Source: Rhodocyclaceae bacterium (GTDB taxonomy: Bacteria; Pseudomonadota; Gammaproteobacteria; Burkholderiales; Rhodocyclaceae). From it: 16,469 nt of DNA. Numbering within the stretch: position 1 is the first letter of the stretch; each line of letters begins with the position of its first letter. Positions 7,524 to 13,959 of the stretch are shown here, in pieces. The notes under the pieces were generated by a model, which saw only the letters and a program-made list of their open reading frames with translations, did no database searches and had not been told where the DNA came from. The position numbers and the translations under genes are program-made. The stretch lies in the NCBI GenBank assembly GCA_016791085.1, contig JAEUNN010000351.1:1-16469 (forward strand), in the 5' to 3' direction.

Positions 7524-8792
7524 ATGATACGCATCGTCGATCGGCGCTTCGACAGCAAGAAAAAGAGCGCTGTTAACCGGCAGCGCTTTTTTCGGCGCTT
7601 CAAGGCACAGATTCGCAAGGCGGTCGCCGATGCGGTCACCGGCCGCAGCATACGCGACATCGACAGCGGCGAAAAAGTCTCCATCCCTGCCAAAGATCTG
7701 AACGAGCCCCAGTTCGAGCACGACCGCAAGGGGCGCTGGGAAACCGTGTATGCCGGCAACGACCAGTTCAATGCCGGCGACGAGGTGCCGCGCCCCATGG
7801 GCGGCGAAGGGCAGGGACGCGGCAAGGGCGCATCCGATTCGGGCGAAATGCAGGACGACTTCGTGTTCCAATTGTCGCGCGAAGAATTCCTGAACATCTT
7901 TTTCGACGAGTTGGAACTGCCCAACCTCGTCAAAACCCAGCTCGCCCGCATCACGGAACACAAAACCGTGCGCGCCGGGCACACGCCCACCGGCGTGCCG
8001 GCCAACATCAATATCGTACGTTCCTTGCGCGGCGCACTGGGGCGCCGGCTTGCGCTGGGCTCCCCCTACCGCGAGCAATTGCGGCGCGCCGAGGACGAGC
8101 TCGAACAACTCGAAGCCGAAGGTCGTGCCGACGACGACCCGGAACTGGTCGCGCTGCGCGAACGCATATCCGTGCTGCGCGAAAAGATAGGCGCGATCCC
8201 GTTCATAGACAGTTTCGACCTGCGCTACAACAACCGCGTCAAACTGCCCATGCCGTCCACGCAGGCCGTCATGTTCTGCGTAATGGACGTGTCGGGTTCC
8301 ATGGACGAAGAGAAAAAGCAGATCGCCAAACGCTTTTTCATGTTGCTCTACCTGTTTCTGAAGCGCTCCTACGACCACATCGAAATCGTGTTCATACGCC
8401 ACCACACGGCGGCGGCCGAAGTCGATGAAGAAGATTTTTTCCACTCGCGCGAATCGGGCGGAACGGTGGTATCGAGCGCGCTCAACCTCATGAGCGACAT
8501 CGTCAAGGAACGTTATGCCAACGGCGCTTGGAACGTTTATGGCGCGCAGGCATCGGACGGAGACAACTGGGAAAACGATTCGCCCAAGTGCCGGCAACTG
8601 CTGGAGGAAGATATCCTCCCCTATGTGCAATATTTCGCCTACGTCGAAATACGCGGCGGCGAACCGCAGAACCTGTGGCGCGAATATTCCAAGATCGCCG
8701 TGGCGCAAACGCGCTTTTCGATGCAGCAGATCGAAAGTGTGAGCGACATTTACCCGGTATTCCGTGAACTGTTCAAGAAGAAGCTCGCATGA
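7524..8792 (+). CDS. yeaH: YeaH/YhbH family protein (DUF444, UPF0229), von Willebrand A-like
   Basis: The 422-residue product aligns with E. coli YeaH over its whole length from the first residues (IVDRRFDSKKKSAVNRQRF). The conserved motif DVSGSM at 255-260 is a MIDAS-type metal site of the von Willebrand A fold, usually a protein-interaction domain. A Gly/Ser-rich linker lies near 93-107 and a charged helical stretch at 183-222. The molecular role is unknown; in other AAA+ systems VWA proteins act as partners of the ATPase, so a PrkA-YeaH complex is a fair inference. The ATG at 7524 has GGAG about 7 bases upstream and lies 12 bases after prkA. The stop overlaps the spoVR start as ATGA. Confidence 0.96.
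   Translation: MIRIVDRRFDSKKKSAVNRQRFFRRFKAQIRKAVADAVTGRSIRDIDSGEKVSIPAKDLNEPQFEHDRKGRWETVYAGNDQFNAGDEVPRPMGGEGQGRGKGASDSGEMQDDFVFQLSREEFLNIFFDELELPNLVKTQLARITEHKTVRAGHTPTGVPANINIVRSLRGALGRRLALGSPYREQLRRAEDELEQLEAEGRADDDPELVALRERISVLREKIGAIPFIDSFDLRYNNRVKLPMPSTQAVMFCVMDVSGSMDEEKKQIAKRFFMLLYLFLKRSYDHIEIVFIRHHTAAAEVDEEDFFHSRESGGTVVSSALNLMSDIVKERYANGAWNVYGAQASDGDNWENDSPKCRQLLEEDILPYVQYFAYVEIRGGEPQNLWREYSKIAVAQTRFSMQQIESVSDIYPVFRELFKKKLA
7561..7592 (+). terminator. Terminator/attenuator-like hairpin within the first codons of yeaH
   Basis: AGCGCTG (7566-7572), loop TTAACCGG, CAGCGCT (7581-7587), then a T-tract to 7592. Upstream As (7561-7564) can pair with the Ts through one G-U step, giving a stem of up to about 13 pairs. 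In form it is a complete intrinsic terminator, but it lies in codons 13-23 of yeaH. Ribosomes starting on yeaH would prevent the hairpin from forming, so it could make read-through into yeaH-spoVR depend on translation. The protein here is conserved in the family, so codon constraint is an alternative explanation. Confidence 0.45.
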
Positions 8793-10336
8793 ACGCACCC
8801 GTACCCCTGCCGTCGCCCCGCACGCGTCTGCCCGCATCGAGCGAGTGGACGATAGAGTTGATCGAGCAGTACCACACGGAAATCCGCCGCGTCGCCGCGG
8901 AATACGGGCTGGATACCTATCCCAACCAGGTCGAAATCATCACCGCCGAACAAATGCTCGATGCCTATGCGTCGATAGGCATGCCGGTGTATTACCACCA
9001 CTGGTCGTTCGGCAAGCATTTCATCAGCAGCGAAAAGCGCTACCGGCGCGGCTACATGGGGCTGGCCTACGAAATCGTCATCAATTCCAACCCCTGCATC
9101 GCCTACCTGATGGAAGAGAACACGCTGGCCATGCAGGCGCTGGTGATCGCGCACGCCTGTTACGGCCACAATTCCTTCTTCAAGGGCAACCACCTGTTCC
9201 GCGCCTGGACCAATGCCGATTCGATCATCGACTACCTGGTGTTCGCGCGCAATTACATCGCCGAATGCGAGGAACGGCACGGCATAGACCGCGTCGAGGA
9301 ATTGCTCGACTCCTGCCATGCGCTGCTGAACGTCGGGGTGGATCGCTACAAGCGCCCGCCCAAACTGTCGCTGGCGAAAGAAATGCAGCGCCAGAAAGAA
9401 CGCGAAGATTACCTGCAGGCTCAGGTCAATGAATTGTGGCGCACGCTGCCCGAGCGCGCGGTCACGCAAAGCGCCAAAGCCAACGTGCGCTTCCCGGCCG
9501 AACCGCAGGAAAACATCCTGTACCTGATAGAAAAACACGCGCCGCTCTTGGAGCCCTGGGAGCGCGAAGTGGTGCGCATCGTGCGCAAGGTGGGCCAGTA
9601 CTTCTACCCGCAGCGCCAGACTCAGGTCATGAACGAAGGCTGGGCAACCTTCTGGCACTACACGATCATGAACACCCTGTATGACCAGGACTGCATCGCC
9701 GAATCCATCATCATGGAATTCCTGCAGTCGCACACCAACGTGGTCATGCAACTGCCTTACAACAGCCCCTACTATGGCGGCATCAACCCTTACGCGCTGG
9801 GTTTTTCGATGTGGAGCGACATACGCCGCATGTGCGAAAACCCCACCGAAGAAGATCGCAAGTGGTTCCCCGACATCGCCGGCAGCAACTGGCGCGACAC
9901 TTTCGATTTCGCCATGCGCAATTTCAAGGATGAAAGTTTCATCCTGCAATACCTGTCGCCCAAGCTCATGCGCGACTTGAGGCTGTTCGCGGTGCTGGAC
10001 GACGACCGCAACGCCAAGCTGAAAATTTCCGCGATCCACGATGACGCGGGCTACCGCGAATTGCGCCAGATGCTGTCCGACCAGTACAACCTGGGCAGCC
10101 GCGAACCCAACATATCGGTCTGGAATGTCGATCTGCGCGGCGACCGCTCGCTCACGCTGCGGCACAATCAGTACCAGCGCCGGCCGCTGGGCGGCTCCAT
10201 AGACGAGGTGCTCAAGCACATTTCGCGGCTGTGGGGCTTTACCGTGCGCCTGGAAGTCGCGCGCGACGACGGCAGCATCGTGCTTGCGCACGAATGCAAG
10301 CCGGACAAGCGCCGCCTCGCGCGCGCCGACATCTGA
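8789..10336 (+). CDS. spoVR: SpoVR family protein (YcgB-like)
   Basis: The 515-residue product matches SpoVR/YcgB (E. coli YcgB is about 510). In Bacillus, SpoVR is involved in spore cortex formation; in non-sporing proteobacteria the role is unknown. Highly conserved blocks are visible: YHHWSFGK at 69-76, HACYGHNSFFKGN at 122-134, and MNEGWATFWHY at 281-291. The His and Glu residues in these blocks could form a metal site, which is my inference. The ATG at 8789 overlaps the yeaH stop by 4 bases, indicating translational coupling; no strong Shine-Dalgarno is needed. It is the last gene of the prkA operon and is convergent with the lipid operon. The family is genetically linked to PrkA and YeaH in many genomes. 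Confidence 0.96.
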   Translation: MNAPVPLPSPRTRLPASSEWTIELIEQYHTEIRRVAAEYGLDTYPNQVEIITAEQMLDAYASIGMPVYYHHWSFGKHFISSEKRYRRGYMGLAYEIVINSNPCIAYLMEENTLAMQALVIAHACYGHNSFFKGNHLFRAWTNADSIIDYLVFARNYIAECEERHGIDRVEELLDSCHALLNVGVDRYKRPPKLSLAKEMQRQKEREDYLQAQVNELWRTLPERAVTQSAKANVRFPAEPQENILYLIEKHAPLLEPWEREVVRIVRKVGQYFYPQRQTQVMNEGWATFWHYTIMNTLYDQDCIAESIIMEFLQSHTNVVMQLPYNSPYYGGINPYALGFSMWSDIRRMCENPTEEDRKWFPDIAGSNWRDTFDFAMRNFKDESFILQYLSPKLMRDLRLFAVLDDDRNAKLKISAIHDDAGYRELRQMLSDQYNLGSREPNISVWNVDLRGDRSLTLRHNQYQRRPLGGSIDEVLKHISRLWGFTVRLEVARDDGSIVLAHECKPDKRRLARADI

Positions 10337-10432
10337 ACCTATCGCGCGGCGGCTCCTGCTGCATATTGGCATCCCCCGCGGCGCGGCCACCATGGCCGCC
10401 GTCGTGCGGGCCAGCCGGCGCGCCGCCGGTGC
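10337..10432. other. Convergent junction with two GC hairpins
   Basis: This 96-base gap separates spoVR (plus) from the CDP-diacylglycerol synthase gene (minus). It holds GCGGCC (10383-10388) / GGCCGC (10394-10399) with a 5-base loop and CCGGCG (10415-10420) / CGCCGG (10424-10429) with a 3-base loop. Neither is followed by a T-tract on either strand. They may slow polymerase or support Rho-dependent ends, but a standard bidirectional terminator is not present. Confidence 0.35.
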
Positions 10433-11380
10433 TTAGTCCGGCACCCACCAGTAGCGCACGATATGGAAAAAAATCGGCGCCGAAAAACTGATGGAATCGA
10501 GCCGGTCCAGCATGCCGCCGTGGCCCTCGATCAGGCTGCCCCAATCCTTGACGCCGCGATCGCGCTTGATCGCGGAAAGCACGAAACCGCCGAAAAAGCC
10601 CATCAGATTGATGGCCAGTGCGATCGCAGCGGCCTGTAGCGGCGAGAACGGCGTAATCCACCACAGTCCGGCGCCGATCAACGTGGAAGTCGCCACGCCG
10701 CCCACCAGACCTTCAATGGTTTTGGACGGAGAGATATTGGGCGACACCTTGTGCTTGCCCAATAGTTTGCCCCACACGTACTGAAACACGTCGGATAGTT
10801 GCACCACCAGCACCAGAAACGCAATCAACAAGGCATTGCGCCCCTCGAAGCCCGTAATCGGCAAAACCAGCAGCGCCGGCACATGCGAAATGCAATACAC
10901 GCAAATCATGAGCGCCCATTGCACCTTGGCCGCGCGCTCCAGAAACCGTGTCGTATCCGCCGCGAGCGCCTCGAATATGGGCATGAACAGGAAGGCATAG
11001 ACCGGTATCAGGATGGAAAACAGGCCGTACCACTCGACATGGATGAGGTAGTACTGCAGCGGCAGAAATACGAAAAACCCCAGTGCCAGCGCATGGTGGT
11101 CGCCGCGGCGCGTGTAGGTGAGCGATACGAATTCGCGCAGGCAGGTGAATGATATGAAGGCGAACAGCAATATCATGCCGGTCTTGCCGAGCAGGAAAGC
11201 CAGCCCCACGAACGCCACGATGAGCCACCAGGCCTTGATGCGCGCATTGAGGTTGTCGATAGTGGCACTGTCGGCCGCGCCGCCGGCACGCAATTTGAGC
11301 GTCGCACCGATCGTGGTGGCCACCACGAGCAAGCCGAAAATGCCCGAAAACAGATAAGTCATCTGCTGTGTGGCGGTCAT
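10433..11380 (-). CDS. ynbB: Phosphatidate cytidylyltransferase (CdsA family, YnbB-like)
   Basis: This integral membrane enzyme makes CDP-diacylglycerol from CTP and phosphatidic acid. The 315-residue product has about eight hydrophobic segments and a complete CDP-diglyceride synthetase signature at 269-295: SAIKR (269-273), KD (278-279), HGG (287-289) and DRLD (292-295). The stretch SPSKTIEG (217-224) is also typical. The open frame extends upstream, but that extension overlaps plsC in another frame and looks non-coding. The ATG at 11380 is preceded by GGAG at 8-9 bases and gives a normal N-terminus. It is last in the six-gene lipid operon, 19 bases after plsC. The context matches E. coli ynbB, a second CdsA paralogue, rather than the essential cdsA, which normally sits in the uppS-dxr-bamA region. 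The symbol is assigned by context. Confidence 0.9.
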   Translation of the reverse strand: MTATQQMTYLFSGIFGLLVVATTIGATLKLRAGGAADSATIDNLNARIKAWWLIVAFVGLAFLLGKTGMILLFAFISFTCLREFVSLTYTRRGDHHALALGFFVFLPLQYYLIHVEWYGLFSILIPVYAFLFMPIFEALAADTTRFLERAAKVQWALMICVYCISHVPALLVLPITGFEGRNALLIAFLVLVVQLSDVFQYVWGKLLGKHKVSPNISPSKTIEGLVGGVATSTLIGAGLWWITPFSPLQAAAIALAINLMGFFGGFVLSAIKRDRGVKDWGSLIEGHGGMLDRLDSISFSAPIFFHIVRYWWVPD

Positions 11381-11399
11381 GTTTGCTCCAGATCCTTGG

Positions 11400-12023
11400 T
11401 CAATGCTGCGGCGGGGCCAACTGCAGCAGCGCGGCCCGCAGCCGCTCGAGAAATGCTTCGCGGGTTTCGCCCGCGTGGCGTTTGAGCGGCGCGCCGAAAG
11501 TAAGAGTGCACAATAACGGCAGCGGAATAAGTATTCCCTTGGGCATGGCGCGCCCCAGATTTTCCAGCCACACCGGCACCAGTTCCACGTCCGGGAAGGT
11601 TTCGGCGAGGTGGAAAATGCCGCTGCGAAAACGCAGCAATCCTTCGCCCATGTTGCGCGTGCCCTCCGGAAACAGGATGAGCGAATCGCCCGCCGCAAGC
11701 GCCTCCTGCATGACCAGCAGAGGATTGTGCTGTTTGTCGCCGTGCGTGCGGTCGATCAGCACGCCGCGAAATACGCGCTTGATCAGAAAGCTGCGCAGTC
11801 CCGGCTTGTCCCAGTAATCCGCCCCGGCAACCGGCCGCGTGCGCGCCCGCAATGCCGGCGGCAGCGCCGACCAGATGAGCACGAAATCACCGTGACTGGT
11901 GTGGTTGCCGAAATAGATGCGCTGGCGCGCCTGCGGCTGGTTGTCGCGCCAGATGGCGCGTGCGCCGGTCAATAATTCGGCGAGGCCGCAAATCAGGCTG
12001 GCGGTAAGTTTTTCAAGCCACAT
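11400..12023 (-). CDS. 1-acyl-sn-glycerol-3-phosphate acyltransferase family protein (PlsC-like)
   Basis: This family transfers an acyl chain to lysophosphatidic acid to make phosphatidic acid at the inner membrane. The 207-residue product has the catalytic HX4D motif in NHTSHGD (His41, Asp46) and the acceptor-phosphate motif FPEGTRN (118-124). A single N-terminal hydrophobic helix probably anchors it. The start at 12023 is fixed by a strong GGAGG six bases upstream, inside the end of the preceding gene, with which it overlaps by 11 bases. It is immediately followed by the CDP-diacylglycerol synthase gene, so its product would feed that enzyme. The acyl acceptor could differ from ordinary lysophosphatidate. 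As I recall, the E. coli ynb cluster has no such gene. Confidence 0.9.
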   Translation of the reverse strand: MWLEKLTASLICGLAELLTGARAIWRDNQPQARQRIYFGNHTSHGDFVLIWSALPPALRARTRPVAGADYWDKPGLRSFLIKRVFRGVLIDRTHGDKQHNPLLVMQEALAAGDSLILFPEGTRNMGEGLLRFRSGIFHLAETFPDVELVPVWLENLGRAMPKGILIPLPLLCTLTFGAPLKRHAGETREAFLERLRAALLQLAPPQH

Positions 12024-12591
12024 GGACGGCCTCCGCGCTCACCTGCCAGTAAAGTTCGTGCGCCGCGTCGGTTTCTCCGGCCGTGCTGCTGCCCGCAGCG
12101 ATTACGCCCAGGTACAGGAACAGCAGGCATTGCAGCAGCGTGCAGCACAACTGCAGGCGCAACAGGCGGCGCGCGCCACGGCAGCGATCGGCGAGACTGC
12201 GCGTGGGGCCGGCGCGCACCTTGCGCAAGCCGGCGCACTGCAGGGCACGGTCGAATTCCGCCAGCGCGGTATCCGCTGCCATGGCTTGCAGGCGCTGCCC
12301 CAATTGAGCGAACAGCCGCGCGTCGAGGCCAACGCGCAGCGCAAAATATTTCTGCAGCAGTCCCAGCAATACCACCGCGCACCACCAGCGCGCATCGAAT
12401 GAATCCGTACCCGGCAGGTAGAACACGCCGCTCGCCAGCACCGCGAGGCCCAGTACGCCCAGCCAGTTGCTCAGCGTGTCGAAGCGCGTTCCCTGCTCCA
12501 GCAAACTGGCGATGGCCGCAGCCGCCAAGGCCTGGTCCGCGGCCGGCGCGGGCAAGCCGCTCAGCGCGCCGATTTCACTTCCTGCATCCAC
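12013..12591 (-). CDS. Hypothetical membrane protein in lipid operon
   Basis: I do not recognise this 192-residue protein. It shows three likely membrane segments, about 42-60, 69-87 and 143-167. A basic, partly helical stretch (about 88-142) lies between the second and third. There are several Cys residues in the last segment (RLQLCCTLLQCLLF). The start is taken as GTG at 12591, overlapping the upstream phosphatase gene by 31 bases; no in-frame ATG occurs until codon 104, and a TTG at codon 13 is an alternative. Its stop overlaps the plsC start by 11 bases, so translational coupling is likely. That tight packing argues that it is a real gene serving the same pathway, perhaps as a scaffold or transport subunit, but no function can be read from the sequence. 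Confidence 0.7.
   Translation of the reverse strand: MDAGSEIGALSGLPAPAADQALAAAAIASLLEQGTRFDTLSNWLGVLGLAVLASGVFYLPGTDSFDARWWCAVVLLGLLQKYFALRVGLDARLFAQLGQRLQAMAADTALAEFDRALQCAGLRKVRAGPTRSLADRCRGARRLLRLQLCCTLLQCLLFLYLGVIAAGSSTAGETDAAHELYWQVSAEAVHVA
12030..12034 (-). promoter_or_regulatory. Strong Shine-Dalgarno that fixes the plsC-like start
   Basis: GGAGG on the minus strand, six bases before the ATG at 12023 and inside the last codons of the upstream membrane-protein gene. It is the best ribosome site in the lipid operon and settles the start of the acyltransferase. Confidence 0.7.
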
Positions 12592-13901
12592 TGATCGAGT
12601 ACCTTCGTATGTTCATCGGTCAATACTACACGGCGGCGGGCGGCGCCGACCTGCGCCAGCGCGCCCTCTACGTCTGCGGCGCGGCCGCTCGCGATGAGCC
12701 AGGCGCAAATGGCCATGGCGCTGCGCGAGTAGCCGAGCGCACAACAAACCAGCACCGGACCGCTCGCGCGCAGGCGTTCTATCGCCTCGGCCGCCGTGCG
12801 CAATAGCGGCAGCGCGGGTACGACCAGGTCCAGCGTGCCCGCGTAGGCATAGCCGCGCGGCGCGTAATTTAGCGGCAATTCGCAGCACAGATCGACCACG
12901 CCTTGATATTCGCTGCGGCGTAATTCACTGGCGGACGGCAAACGCCCCAACCACACGTTTCCGGCAATCGCCACCGGGCGGGGATCGCGCCAGGTCCATA
13001 AGCGCGAATTGCACCAGGCCGCGACCAGATACGGTGCCAGCAACATCTGCACGGCAGCGCTCAAGCGCCCGTCGGACTTCTGAAACCCCGCGGCACCCAC
13101 GAGCGCATAGTTGAGCGCCACGCCGGCCAGCGCCAGGGCCGGCCAGAACAGCCACAGCGCCGCGCCGCGCAGCAACACGGCCGCCAGGACGAATCCCAGC
13201 GCGCCGGCCAGGTAGCGCAGGGCGAACCGGCGCCGGCGCGCATCGCGCGTGAGGCGCGCGCCGGCGAGCGGGCTGGCGCCATCGAGCGGCCACAGCCACA
13301 TGCACAGCGCGCCGGCCGCCATGCCGCTGGGAATATCCACGAAATGGTGCTGCCAGGTCGTGAGTACGGAAACGCCTATGAGCAGGCTCCAGCCATGCAG
13401 CACCAGGCGCCAGCCGCCACGCAGGCGGCGCGCGTAAAGCTCCCACAGGATGAGCAACAGGCTGATATGCAGAGAAGGCATCTGGTTGAAAGGCTTGTCG
13501 AAACCCATGAGGGCGTCGAACATCCAGCCGAACAGTCCGGGCCCGGCGTCCGGGCGCTCGAAACTGAAATGCAGCGGAAACGCCAGGAAACAGCTCACCG
13601 ACACCAGTTGCGCGCTCAGCAGCCGGCGCGCGTGCGCATCCAGTTCCGCGCGATCGCGGCACAGAAACAGGGAAAGACCGTAAAAGAAATCTATGGACCA
13701 GTACGGCACTATGGTCCAGGGCAAAAAAGGGATCAGGCGTTCCCAGTCGAAAACGATGATGCCGACTTCGACGCGGCGCGACGCCACCCAGTTGGCGAAA
13801 CCGTAACTGGCAAAAAAGAACGGCCCCAGCAGCACCAGCCACAGCGCCGCGCGCGCCCAGGGCGGGCGCGTGCGCGGCAGCGCCAGCGCGGGCGTGTTCA
13901 T
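12561..13901 (-). CDS. ynbD: PAP2 phosphatase fused to dual-specificity phosphatase (YnbD-like)
   Basis: The 446-residue product joins two unrelated phosphatases. Residues about 18-300 are a multi-pass PAP2-like membrane domain with PSLH at 142-145 and the catalytic HFVDIPSG (His186, Asp189). Residues about 305-446 are a dual-specificity/tyrosine phosphatase-like domain with a CX5R loop CALGYSRS (Cys387, Arg393) and a possible general acid at Asp358. The residue before the catalytic Cys is Cys rather than the usual His. Either domain could remove phosphate from a lipid phosphate: PgpB is a PAP2 enzyme and mitochondrial PTPMT1 is a dual-specificity enzyme, both acting on phosphatidylglycerophosphate. 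I chose ATG 13901; a GTG at 13943 would add 14 residues, and neither start has a clear Shine-Dalgarno. Fusion architecture and neighbours match E. coli ynbD. Confidence 0.88.
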   Translation of the reverse strand: MNTPALALPRTRPPWARAALWLVLLGPFFFASYGFANWVASRRVEVGIIVFDWERLIPFLPWTIVPYWSIDFFYGLSLFLCRDRAELDAHARRLLSAQLVSVSCFLAFPLHFSFERPDAGPGLFGWMFDALMGFDKPFNQMPSLHISLLLILWELYARRLRGGWRLVLHGWSLLIGVSVLTTWQHHFVDIPSGMAAGALCMWLWPLDGASPLAGARLTRDARRRRFALRYLAGALGFVLAAVLLRGAALWLFWPALALAGVALNYALVGAAGFQKSDGRLSAAVQMLLAPYLVAAWCNSRLWTWRDPRPVAIAGNVWLGRLPSASELRRSEYQGVVDLCCELPLNYAPRGYAYAGTLDLVVPALPLLRTAAEAIERLRASGPVLVCCALGYSRSAMAICAWLIASGRAADVEGALAQVGAARRRVVLTDEHTKVLDQWMQEVKSAR

Positions 13902-13959
13902 GGACGTGCCGGACGGGCATGAACGCGCCCTTGCGAGCGCCACCCGCGTGTATGCGCCA

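Noticed and set aside
6831..8837. 668-codon minus-strand open frame opposite prkA and yeaH
   Set aside because: It spans two genes with strong family matches on the other strand and shows no domain of its own.
11381..11698. N-terminal extension of the CDP-diacylglycerol synthase by 106 codons
   Set aside because: The extension overlaps the acyltransferase gene in another frame, is Arg/Cys/Trp/Ser-rich and not membrane-like, while the ATG at 11380 has a good GGAG site.
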